A DNA stretch of 64,000 nucleotides from Firmicutes bacterium UBA5201 (GTDB taxonomy: Bacteria > Bacillota > Clostridia > Peptostreptococcales > Acidaminobacteraceae). Location: the NCBI GenBank assembly GCA_002412775.1, contig DHVT01000008.1, positions 60,878 through 124,877 of the forward strand, in the 5' to 3' direction. The position numbers were made by a program, and so were the translations under genes. Below the pieces are notes generated by a model. It was not told where the DNA came from. It did no database searches and saw only the letters and a program-made list of their open reading frames with translations. Of this stretch, positions 1 through 7,962 are shown piece by piece (the stretch's first letter is position 1; each line of letters opens with the position of its first letter).

Positions 1-16
1 ATAACTTGGAGGAAGC

Positions 17-1081
17 ATGGGCACAATTGAAGTAATCAATTTTGGTTGCACAAATGTTAGAATCCTTGAAACAATAGAAAAAACAGCATTTGAAACCAAT
101 AAAGTCTTGCAGGATCATGAGAAGCCATTAATTGAGAGAAGATTGCTGTTTGTAATTGAATTGGATGAAATCGGAGAAAATTCGGAAGCAAGCGCATTTT
201 TGAAATCAAAATCAAGCGAGGGGTATTTTAAAGGCAGCATCGCGGCCATTGTAGTTCTTTCCCGTTCGGATTTGTACACCAAGTCCTATGCGAAAAAATG
301 GATTTTTGTCTCCAATGCTTTGGGATGTGAATGGATCGGACATCCATTGATCGAGATCACAGGTGGTTATCAAAACTTCAACACATGGTCAAAAACCGTT
401 GAAGAGCCTCTTGAGACCATTGCTGTGAGATTGGTCAGGTCGCTGGTGACCAGATTGGCTGAGTACACACCACTGAATTTGAGACAATCAAAAGTATTGG
501 TGCTTCACGCGGGGCATAAAAAATTATCCAACACCTTGATGCTTTGGGAGCGTATTGAGGACAAACTGTCAGAAAAACTTGGACCGGATGTATCCATCAA
601 GACGCTGCATGTTGAAGAAGGTCAAATCAGAGATTGTTATGGTTGCACTTTTGAGACCTGTACTTATTACGCTATGAGCCGGAGCTGTTTTTACGGAGGT
701 TTTGTGGTTGAATCCTTGTATCCGAGTCTTGAGGAAGCAGACTATGTGGTTTGGATTTGCCCCAATTACAATGATGCCATATCCGCAAAATTGATGGCTG
801 TGATCAATAGATTGACCGCACTATACCGCAATATGAGCTTTCATGACAAATATATACTGGCGATTGTCGTTTCCGCGAATTCAGGCAATGATGTCGTCGT
901 GAGTCAATTGATCGGTGCGCTGTGCATCAACAAGGGATTCAGACTGCCGCCAAGATTTGCTTTAATGGAGCTGGCCAATGAACCAGGAGAGATTTTCAAC
1001 AGAAAAGACATTGAAACAACCATCGACAATTATGTCAACAATGTGTATGATATCATGCACAAAAATATGAAGTTATTTTAA
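17..1081 (+). CDS. Flavodoxin-fold protein resembling iron-sulfur flavoproteins / NADPH-dependent FMN reductases
   Basis: A 354-residue protein with a strong ribosome site (GGAGGA, 8-13) four bases before ATG. The C-terminal half (from about residue 160) opens with a beta strand and an SNT-type loop (GHKKLSNT) like the FMN phosphate loop of the NADPH-dependent FMN reductase family. A cysteine group follows (C207, C210, C215, C224), similar in placement to the cluster-binding cysteines of iron-sulfur flavoproteins, although the spacing is not the classical compact CxxCxxC. A hydrophobic strand ending in CPNYNDAISAK matches the usual second FMN-contact region. The N-terminal 150 residues also look alpha/beta and may be a degenerate copy of the same fold. 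Likely a cytoplasmic redox protein; substrate unknown. Its upstream context is outside the window. Confidence 0.6.
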   Translation: MGTIEVINFGCTNVRILETIEKTAFETNKVLQDHEKPLIERRLLFVIELDEIGENSEASAFLKSKSSEGYFKGSIAAIVVLSRSDLYTKSYAKKWIFVSNALGCEWIGHPLIEITGGYQNFNTWSKTVEEPLETIAVRLVRSLVTRLAEYTPLNLRQSKVLVLHAGHKKLSNTLMLWERIEDKLSEKLGPDVSIKTLHVEEGQIRDCYGCTFETCTYYAMSRSCFYGGFVVESLYPSLEEADYVVWICPNYNDAISAKLMAVINRLTALYRNMSFHDKYILAIVVSANSGNDVVVSQLIGALCINKGFRLPPRFALMELANEPGEIFNRKDIETTIDNYVNNVYDIMHKNMKLF

Positions 1082-1111
1082 TAAAACGCTTTTAATTTTT
1101 TTTCAATATGA

Positions 1112-1117
1112 TATAAT
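1112..1117 (+). promoter_or_regulatory. Candidate -10 box for the RNA-like region
   Basis: A perfect TATAAT lies just after the stop codon of the flavoprotein gene and about 8-10 bases before the first base of the proposed long-range helix. No good -35 hexamer is seen (the best is T-rich sequence near 1090), so the promoter call is weak by itself. Confidence 0.35.
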
Positions 1118-1119
1118 AA

Positions 1120-1525
1120 TTACAACAAAACCAGTTCACAATTGAATAGTAAGTTTGAAATGGGTGATGTTGAGTTAACCTGACCATATTTTAAAGGGAG
1201 TGATACCGCCAGAGAATTTTGTTGTATCATATAGGTTGTTGTTGAATTTAAATGAATTAGATTTGCTTATGTAAACCACCGTTTCAGCCAATGTTTAGGG
1301 TCACAAGGACTCGGAAAAAATGAAATAGGTGATCGAAACTGTGGATAGCAATGATTGTATTATTGTATTTATGAATCAAGAGCTGGATTGTTGATGTTGT
1401 GTGAATTCTTAGAAATGGTTTTTATTGACCAGATTAAGAGAAAGGGTGATTCCACCAGAAACACAAATTGAATTTATATGTTAAAAAGTTCCTCTCATAA
1501 TGGATTAGAGAGGAACTTTTTTGTT
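1120..1525 (+). ncRNA. Candidate structured non-coding RNA of about 400 nt, family not recognised
   Basis: Gene-free stretch with no plausible reading frame on the plus strand but several self-complementary segments and a strong terminator at its 3' end. Helices read directly: a closing helix 1127-1133 with 1416-1422, continued by 1135-1140 with 1400-1405; a domain helix 1176-1181 with 1233-1238 enclosing a hairpin 1200-1206/1224-1230; and a helix 1276-1285 with 1335-1344 (one mismatch) leading into 1299-1304/1329-1334. A sequence motif AGGG(A)GTGATNCCNCCAGA occurs twice, at 1194-1213 and near 1443-1459. It lacks T-box, tmRNA, RNase P and SRP RNA signatures. It could be a member of a known large clostridial RNA class (raiA, ROOL, OLE or 6S types should be tested) or new. 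That it is an RNA gene is inference from pairing plus terminator. Confidence 0.45.
1483..1524 (+). terminator. Intrinsic terminator, usable on both strands
   Basis: Stem GTTCCTCTC (1488-1496) with GAGAGGAAC (1508-1516), flanked by A-tract upstream and T-tract downstream, so it can end the RNA-like transcript on the plus strand and the convergent gene at 1537 on the minus strand. Confidence 0.85.
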
Positions 1526-1536
1526 TGTAAATCTGT

Positions 1537-2907
1537 TTAATTTTGAAAATTATATTCGAGTGAATAAGGTTCGCTCCATTCGCCATCTTTGTCTTTTGCC
1601 TTGAGGGTAATGGTGTATTTTCCTTCGGTCTCAAAAATTGGGAATAAGTTTTCATCATTGAAGCTCTGAACAAACTCTTCCTCAAAATATATTTCCCATA
1701 GATATTCATCTATGTTCTTTTTTCCGGTGGATTCATTCATAAATGCCACTCGACTTTCCATAAGGGGTTCTATACTGAATTGAGCCTCAACCGGTTCACT
1801 TCCGAAAATCATCTTGCCACCTATAAACAAAAGAATGACAAGAGCTATACCAATCAAAATTGGGACGACAGGCGACTTCTTTTTAGTCTCCAAGTCCACA
1901 TCATGTTCATGGGTTGCCCCGGTGAATAAAGTGTCCATCTCAAAATCAAGTTCATCTTCATCATCCACAGCTCTTGGTTTTCTTGAAGAAGAAGCACTTG
2001 GAAGTATATCGGGAATGTCTTCATCATGCACATCCGAATCGGGAGGACTCTCCAAAACGATTTGTTCTTCTTCATCGTTTTGCAGCTCAGGTTCATCCGC
2101 GACAATTTCCACAACAGGTAAGGTTTCCAATGGAGCGACAGGGTCTTCATCCAATTCCATAGTTTCAACCGTTTCAGGAACAATAGCCTCCTCAATTACA
2201 GGTTTGGACTTTTTTGGAATGCTTTTCAACACAGGCGCTTCGCATTCAAGATCATTGATGACGATATTGTATTCGAAATTGACAGATTCCAGTGCATCGG
2301 ATTTTTCATAGATAAAAATATCCTTGAATTGTTTTCTCAATAAGTTGAATGAAAAAATGGAGTGGGTACCGATCATCAGATTATCAATAAACTCGCTATG
2401 ATAACCTTTTGAATCGAACAGCACTTTCTCTATGGTCATGCCTATTTGCCCGAACACTTCTGTCAGCTCCACAGATTTTTCATTTGAAAAATCGATCAGT
2501 TCTCTGGATTTCAATTGATCATCCACGACTGCGATCTGATCCACATCCACCAATTGAATTTTGATGGCATCGGGAAATTGTTCGTAGACGATCAGACTTT
2601 TCAGCCAATCATAGACCATTTGCACTCTGGTCTCATAAGAAACTTGATTGAGTTTCATGTATTTCTTCAAAGTGAAGCCGCCCAGTTTTTTGAGGACAAT
2701 GTGCAATCCGTCTTCATCTTCAATTGTATCCAGAACATTATGAAGATGATCATTAAGCAAATGTCTTACAGTCCTTGAAAGGGAATCAGGGCGATAATGG
2801 GTAATTATAACCACTTCATTTTCTGTTTCTTTGTCCGTGGCGTTGGAAAAACATTGCGTGTCGTCTTCATATAATAATTTCCATTTGGTAAATTGATCTA
2901 GTTTCAT
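1537..2907 (-). CDS. Membrane-anchored protein with kinase-like cytoplasmic domain and extracellular PKD-like domain
   Basis: 456 residues, not recognised as a named family. Residues 1-200 are compatible with a divergent protein-kinase-like fold (hydrophobic strands, then a GLHIVLKKLGGFTLKKYM stretch resembling the hinge region of kinases), but no HRD or DFG catalytic motif is visible, so any kinase relation would be a pseudokinase. Residues 225-345 are very acidic, proline-rich and probably disordered. One transmembrane helix spans about 345-368 (PVVPILIGIALVILLFIGG), followed by an approximately 88-residue external domain ending in EGKYTITLKAKDKDGEWSEP, typical of PKD/Ig-like folds. Topology would be cytoplasmic N-terminus. 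The gene is monocistronic and convergent with the RNA-like region. Role unknown; a link to cell-wall sensing is only a guess. Confidence 0.5.
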   Translation of the reverse strand: MKLDQFTKWKLLYEDDTQCFSNATDKETENEVVIITHYRPDSLSRTVRHLLNDHLHNVLDTIEDEDGLHIVLKKLGGFTLKKYMKLNQVSYETRVQMVYDWLKSLIVYEQFPDAIKIQLVDVDQIAVVDDQLKSRELIDFSNEKSVELTEVFGQIGMTIEKVLFDSKGYHSEFIDNLMIGTHSIFSFNLLRKQFKDIFIYEKSDALESVNFEYNIVINDLECEAPVLKSIPKKSKPVIEEAIVPETVETMELDEDPVAPLETLPVVEIVADEPELQNDEEEQIVLESPPDSDVHDEDIPDILPSASSSRKPRAVDDEDELDFEMDTLFTGATHEHDVDLETKKKSPVVPILIGIALVILLFIGGKMIFGSEPVEAQFSIEPLMESRVAFMNESTGKKNIDEYLWEIYFEEEFVQSFNDENLFPIFETEGKYTITLKAKDKDGEWSEPYSLEYNFQN

Positions 2908-3019
2908 CTGAATCCTCCAAGCGTATATTCCAGTCTATCATTATCAATTATATAATACACTGGCTTCCACGTCGAGAATACTTTATAATTTGATTAGGTA
3001 TTTATAAAGGAGAACAGTT

Positions 3020-4249
3020 ATGGTTAGAGTATTACATTTGTCAGATCTGCATCTCAACACAGGATTTGGAAGTAAAAAGCAAAGCGTCAGAGAAAGCTTG
3101 AAGGAAGCATTATTGAACGCTTTCGAGAAGAGTGCGTGGTATGCGCTCACCAATAGGCTCGATGCGATCATTATCGCAGGTGATCTGTTTGATAATGACA
3201 ATATAAATTTTCATATGGAGAAAAGAATTCTAAAAAACATACAGTCGATTCTGGATTCCGACATTGATATTTTCTATAGTACAGGAAATCATGACCCGAT
3301 GGGCACGACCAATATCCTGAATGCCTTCAAAAACCATCCGCGACTTCATATTTTTGAAAGTGATGAAATCGTTCAAAAATCAATGCAATCAAAAGATGGA
3401 ACATCCTATGAAGTGGTAGGTTGCGGTCATAAATCAAAAGGTGAAAAAAGAAATCTGATCAAGAAATTTCCTTTCAAAAATAACCGTTCGCCTTGGATTG
3501 GAATAGCCCATGCCAGTGTTCCATCCGCCAGGAGCGTGGGTGAAAAGGAAAGTTATATGCCTACAGCCTTAAGTGACATCGAGAGTCTTGACTATGATTA
3601 CTTTGCGCTTGGACATATCCACATCAGGCAACAGTTGACACAGAAAATCGCCTATAGTGGCAATATTCAAGGATTATCCATCAAGGAGACTGGAAACAAA
3701 GGGGGGTATCTGGTCGAACTGGATATGAATTCCACCAATGTGACACCGGTTGATTTTCACGAAATCGAGTGGGTATACATCGAGCTTGAGATCACTCCTG
3801 AAACAACAAATTTCGAGAGTTTGTCCATGTTGATTTCGAAGTCGATAATGGACCATGTTGCACTCCGTGAAAAAAGTCTCATTTGCAGAGTGGTGTTGAA
3901 AGGGCGATCCTCGCTCTATAAAGAACTTAAGGAATCCTCCAACATAAGATTTTTGGAAGAAGATCTATGCAATGAATTGGGCGTATTGGATCTGGAGATC
4001 AAGACAGATGCGGTGACGAGAAACATCGATCTTGAGGAATTGAAGCGTGAAGCGACAGTGCTTTCGTATGCACTTAGGCAATTGGAAGAGTGTTCAGAGA
4101 CAGAAGCATTGATGGACCGACTTTATGCTTTGCCCATTTTTCCACGGGGAATGACAGAAAACGAGAAGAAAAGATCGATTATGACGAAGCTGGAAAAAGT
4201 TCAAAACGAGATTGTGAATCGGATGGTGAGAAACGACTATGATTATTAG
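3020..4249 (+). CDS. SbcD/Mre11-type metallophosphoesterase, YhaO family
   Basis: 409 residues starting at ATG after an AAAGGAGAA ribosome site. All metallophosphoesterase motifs are present: D9 and H11 in LHLSDLHL, GD at 54-55 (AGDLFD), GNHD at 89-92, a GIAHAS histidine and GHIH near residue 197. This is the Mn-dependent nuclease subunit that, in Bacillus-type YhaO, pairs with the coiled-coil ATPase YhaN, a relative of Mre11-Rad50/SbcCD acting on DNA ends. The following gene is exactly that partner and overlaps by 11 bases, indicating translational coupling. A TATAAT at 2984-2989 may be its -10 box. Call is firm; physiological DNA substrate is not. Confidence 0.88.
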   Translation: MVRVLHLSDLHLNTGFGSKKQSVRESLKEALLNAFEKSAWYALTNRLDAIIIAGDLFDNDNINFHMEKRILKNIQSILDSDIDIFYSTGNHDPMGTTNILNAFKNHPRLHIFESDEIVQKSMQSKDGTSYEVVGCGHKSKGEKRNLIKKFPFKNNRSPWIGIAHASVPSARSVGEKESYMPTALSDIESLDYDYFALGHIHIRQQLTQKIAYSGNIQGLSIKETGNKGGYLVELDMNSTNVTPVDFHEIEWVYIELEITPETTNFESLSMLISKSIMDHVALREKSLICRVVLKGRSSLYKELKESSNIRFLEEDLCNELGVLDLEIKTDAVTRNIDLEELKREATVLSYALRQLEECSETEALMDRLYALPIFPRGMTENEKKRSIMTKLEKVQNEIVNRMVRNDYDY

Positions 4250-6824
4250 AGCGCTGTACTATACAACCTATGGCAAAATCGAAAATAAATCTTTCCAACT
4301 GTCTTCAGGAGTGAATATATTCTATGGTGAAAACGAAGCTGGAAAATCGACGCTATTCAATAGTCTTTTCACATTGTTATATGGTTTTGATCCCGCCAAT
4401 AGGGAAAAGCATATGTATACCAATTGGAACAAAAATGAAATATTATTTTATGCGGATATTCAAGAAAACGAGGAACTTTTAAGTGTCGAACGCCGTCTAA
4501 TGAGTGTACCTAAACTCACGATTTCAAACAAGGCAACCGGGAATGTTGAAATTAGAAGGAACGAGACGCTTCCATGGATAGAACACGTGAGTCCCACACT
4601 CTTCAAGTCTGTTTTTCATATCACATCAGAAGATCTAAACCGATTTGAGGATGCCTCCTGGGATCAGATTCAAGAGCAGCTGATTTTCAATTATGGAACA
4701 GATTATCTCAATAAGGTTTCAGATGTCTCTGAGAGTTTGGAACAAGAGATCAATGCCATCTGGAGAAGAGACAGACGGGGAGTGCCGCTACTCAATCAAA
4801 AAACGCAACAGATCGCAACGCTTGAAAATGATAAGAAAGCGATGCAAAAAGACTTGAAAAATGCTGTCGATATGCAATTCGAGCTGAATGAACTTGAAGA
4901 ACAGATTCAAGACATGGGCATACAGATTACTGAACTGAATGGCATGCATAAAGAAATGAGAATTTTACTGCCAATCAAGTCGACCATTTCCAAAGTGAAT
5001 CATCTTGAAGATCAGTGCCTCAAAGAGGAATACCCGGATCACCTGACGAAGCTCAGCGACCATGCCGAACGTGATTTGGGTGCGCTTATTCTTGAAATGG
5101 TTTCATTGGATGATGAAATCGAGCAAAAGAAAGGCAATTTGCATCATTTTTCCGAACACGAGCAACGTTTGCTTGAGAATAAGGAACTAAGGGACAGTAT
5201 CAAAACCGATTTGGATGCGATCATCTCATTTGAAAACAATCTCCACGGCATTTCAGATGACTTGTTGAGAACGAATGAGAAAATTGCCCAGCAGTATCAA
5301 CTGATCTTCAGTGAGAAGCCGAGCCAGGATCAATTGGATCAATTGCTGAACATCAATCCTTTTGAAATGAAAAGTTTGTTTCAGAACAACATGGATATTG
5401 AAAAGGCCAATGTTGAAGCGTCATCAGCTTTGCTGAAGAAAAAACATGGTGATAATCGTTTCCATGTGATGATGCTCGGTTTTGGAGCGATTCTTCTATT
5501 GATTTCCTTATTTCAGAAAAACTTGGTCTGGATCGGATTTGCAGGCATGGGATTATTGGGATATGGACTGTCAGGCATATTGAAGTCCGGAAATAATGAA
5601 GAGTTGGTGCCTCTGGTCGTAACGGAATCAAGAGATGAAATCAGTCGTAAATTTTTCGGATTGACCATACCGGATTACGTATGGACAGATCCTTCTTTTA
5701 TCTTTTTTTTAAAATTGGAGCAATTGATTGCGCTCAGTATCGAAGAAAATCAATTGCACTCAAAAAAAGAAATGGTGTTGGATCAATATAATGAGATGAA
5801 AACTTCTCTAGAGAAAAAGATACGAATTTTTGATATGGACAACACAAGAGACGTCGTTCTGACCACTCAAGTGTTGCTTCTTGAGATGGATAAGGCGATC
5901 AACACTGAAAGAAGTGAAGAAAAATTGTTGTTTGAGATAGCCACTTTGGAAAAAAGAAGGGTGGCTCTTGAAGAAAGATTGGAAGAAAAAAAAGCGGTTT
6001 CCGCAAAGATCAATGAGTCGTTTGAAAAAATCGGCAGTGGAAACCTGAAACTTGGCAGACAACTTTATGAAGAAAATTTGGAAAGACTCAGAAGAATCAG
6101 AGTGTATAGGGAAGAGCTCGAACAGCAGCCGGATTGGACAGAATCAGTACTGAATTGGTCGAGGGATCATGAACTCAGTGAGCTTCAAATCGCAAAATTC
6201 GAATCGGAAATCGAGAGATTGGGCATTGAGAGACAGGAAGCAATCATTTTCAAGAACAGTCTTGTAAAAGATATACACGCCATCAAGGAAAAAGCGAATG
6301 TCGATGCTCTCGATAGTGAACTGATCATTTTAAGGGAAGAATGTGATGCCCTCGAACAGGAACGTGACATTCTCATGATCACAAAAGAAATCATCAAATT
6401 CTCTGATGAGAGATACAGATTGGAAAATCAGCCAGATCTCATTTCAAAAGTCAGCATCTATATGTCGAAAATCACGAATGGCAAGTATAGTGAAATCATG
6501 GTGGATGACAATAATGGAAAATATGAGTTGTTTTTCAGGATTGACGATCAATTGATTTCCATCTCCAAAGCATTCAGCAAAGGAACAATCAACCAATTGT
6601 TTTTTGCATTTAGACTGGCAGTGATCGATTCCATAGATTCGGAATGCAAATTGCCATTGGTTTTGGATGATGCCTTGGTCAGTTGGGATAAGAACAGGCT
6701 GGAAGCCACCAGTCAGTTGATCTATGAATTGTCACGAAAGAGACAGATTTTCGTCATGACGTGTCACTCTTGGATGATGGGCAATTTTGAAGGATTTGAA
6801 GACATCAAAAAAATCGAGCTGTAG
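4239..6824 (+). CDS. SbcC/Rad50-like AAA ATPase with central membrane hairpin, YhaN family
   Basis: 861 residues. Walker A GENEAGKST at 30-38 lies in an N-terminal half that is followed by long coiled coils (about 180-390 and 480-740). The C-terminal ATPase half carries Walker B LVLDDALVSWD near residues 804-818 and a TCHS switch. Two hydrophobic segments at about 407-447 (in MMLGFGAILLLISLF and GFAGMGLLGYGLSGIL) interrupt the coiled coil at the apex, where Rad50 would carry its zinc hook; YhaN proteins are known to have this membrane hairpin instead. With the overlapping YhaO upstream it would form a membrane-tethered DNA-processing complex. Start ATG overlaps the YhaO stop region. Confidence 0.85.
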   Translation: MIIRALYYTTYGKIENKSFQLSSGVNIFYGENEAGKSTLFNSLFTLLYGFDPANREKHMYTNWNKNEILFYADIQENEELLSVERRLMSVPKLTISNKATGNVEIRRNETLPWIEHVSPTLFKSVFHITSEDLNRFEDASWDQIQEQLIFNYGTDYLNKVSDVSESLEQEINAIWRRDRRGVPLLNQKTQQIATLENDKKAMQKDLKNAVDMQFELNELEEQIQDMGIQITELNGMHKEMRILLPIKSTISKVNHLEDQCLKEEYPDHLTKLSDHAERDLGALILEMVSLDDEIEQKKGNLHHFSEHEQRLLENKELRDSIKTDLDAIISFENNLHGISDDLLRTNEKIAQQYQLIFSEKPSQDQLDQLLNINPFEMKSLFQNNMDIEKANVEASSALLKKKHGDNRFHVMMLGFGAILLLISLFQKNLVWIGFAGMGLLGYGLSGILKSGNNEELVPLVVTESRDEISRKFFGLTIPDYVWTDPSFIFFLKLEQLIALSIEENQLHSKKEMVLDQYNEMKTSLEKKIRIFDMDNTRDVVLTTQVLLLEMDKAINTERSEEKLLFEIATLEKRRVALEERLEEKKAVSAKINESFEKIGSGNLKLGRQLYEENLERLRRIRVYREELEQQPDWTESVLNWSRDHELSELQIAKFESEIERLGIERQEAIIFKNSLVKDIHAIKEKANVDALDSELIILREECDALEQERDILMITKEIIKFSDERYRLENQPDLISKVSIYMSKITNGKYSEIMVDDNNGKYELFFRIDDQLISISKAFSKGTINQLFFAFRLAVIDSIDSECKLPLVLDDALVSWDKNRLEATSQLIYELSRKRQIFVMTCHSWMMGNFEGFEDIKKIEL

Positions 6825-6832
6825 AGGTGCAT

Positions 6833-7126
6833 ATGAAAAAAGATATATTGGAAGAACTGGAGTTTGAAAAGAGCAAACGTGACATATTGAAACAATCACA
6901 GATGGTCAAACGAAATCCGATCCAGGAAGAGGAAAAGATCACTGATAGGTCGGATCAAAAATTTGCCTGGGAAATAGAGCTTGAGCAGTATAGAAAAAAC
7001 AAAGTCAGGGATCAATTCGTCTTTATAGGTGCAGTCGCGGGCTTTGCGGCATTTATAATGGTGATCTTGTTTCATTTTCAGGATTTTGCAAATATATTTA
7101 ATGAAATTTTAATGAAATTCCAATGA
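6833..7126 (+). CDS. Small single-span membrane protein downstream of YhaON
   Basis: 97 residues from ATG 6833; a GTG six bases upstream is in frame, but the AGAGG ribosome site (6823-6827) fits the ATG. The sequence is highly charged up to about residue 65, then one hydrophobic helix (VFIGAVAGFAAFIMVILF) near the C-terminus, so most of it faces the cytoplasm. No family recognised. It starts only 8 bases after the YhaN stop and is surely co-transcribed, suggesting it works with or anchors the YhaO/YhaN complex. In Bacillus this operon position is held by the nuclease gene yhaM, which is not what is seen here. Confidence 0.6.
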   Translation: MKKDILEELEFEKSKRDILKQSQMVKRNPIQEEEKITDRSDQKFAWEIELEQYRKNKVRDQFVFIGAVAGFAAFIMVILFHFQDFANIFNEILMKFQ

Positions 7127-7186
7127 GAATGTTAATGTTTAAACGATAAAATTAAAACGACAATTTTAGGGAAAGGAGAGCGCTCT

Positions 7187-7945
7187 ATGTCAAATCCCAA
7201 AGAGACCATCATCGAAATCAAAGATTTGAGAAAAGTATACAAAATAGGGACAGAGAAAGTGGTTGCACTGAACAAAATCGATTTGAACATACACAAAGGC
7301 GAAATCTGCTGCGTACTGGGCACTTCAGGCTCAGGCAAGTCCACATTGCTGAACATGATGGCCGGGCTTGAGAAACCAAGCCGTGGAACGATTCAAATCA
7401 AAGGTGAAGCCATTGAAAAAATGAATGAGAAAAAGCTTGCTAAATTCAGACAAAAAAACATTGGATTCATATTTCAATCCTACAACCTGATGACCGCACT
7501 GACCGCACTGGAAAACGTGGCCATGCCATTGATTTTCAGGGGGACTCCCCGAAATATGAGAGAAAAAATCGCATTGAAACATCTTGAGATGGTGGGGCTT
7601 AAAGACAGATCCAAACATAAGCCGACCCAAATGAGTGGAGGTCAACAACAACGTGTCGGTATCGCAAGAGCTTTTGTGGGGGCTCCTGAGATTATCTTTG
7701 CTGATGAACCGACAGGAAACCTCGATACCAAAACATCGATAGAAATCATGCATATCATGTGGAAAATGGCGAGAGAAAAAGATCAAACCATAGTTATTGT
7801 CACCCATGACCCGGAAGTGGCTTTATATGCTGACAAAGTCATACATATAAGAGATGGTGATATTCAAAGCATTGAAAATAGAGAAGAAGACGACGTTATG
7901 GAAAAGTATATCAAACCATACGAGGCAACCTACGTAAAAATATAA
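7187..7945 (+). CDS. ABC transporter ATP-binding protein, MacB/LolD type
   Basis: 252 residues after a GGGAAAGGAG ribosome site. Walker A GTSGSGKST at 45-53, Q-loop FIFQSYN, signature MSGGQQQRV at about 149-157, Walker B IIFADEPTGNLD at about 169-179, and the switch histidine in VIVTHDPEV. The LxxxENVxMP region and the domain order are those of the exporter/lipoprotein-releasing LolD-MacB branch. The C-terminal 25 residues after the core are an extension. First gene of a three-gene operon with a secreted Ig-like protein and a MacB/FtsX-type permease; probably powers mechanotransmission or export of a peptide or antibiotic across the single membrane. Substrate unknown. Confidence 0.85.
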   Translation: MSNPKETIIEIKDLRKVYKIGTEKVVALNKIDLNIHKGEICCVLGTSGSGKSTLLNMMAGLEKPSRGTIQIKGEAIEKMNEKKLAKFRQKNIGFIFQSYNLMTALTALENVAMPLIFRGTPRNMREKIALKHLEMVGLKDRSKHKPTQMSGGQQQRVGIARAFVGAPEIIFADEPTGNLDTKTSIEIMHIMWKMAREKDQTIVIVTHDPEVALYADKVIHIRDGDIQSIENREEDDVMEKYIKPYEATYVKI

Positions 7946-7962
7946 GAATCGAGGGATGAAAA

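Noticed and set aside
1120..1525. T-box reading of the RNA-like region because of GTGATACCGCC
   Set aside because: No GGGTGGNACCGCG antiterminator, no specifier frame, and no downstream gene on that strand to control.
1434..1709. A 91-codon minus-strand frame across the terminator
   Set aside because: It overlaps the 3' end of the kinase-like gene and runs through a terminator; no ribosome site and unlikely composition.
1814..2311. A 165-codon serine-rich plus-strand frame
   Set aside because: Antisense shadow of the acidic low-complexity region; the serine run mirrors Glu/Asp codons on the other strand.
7331..7807. A 158-codon minus-strand frame in the ABC ATPase gene
   Set aside because: Fully antisense to a gene with all ABC motifs; no ribosome site.
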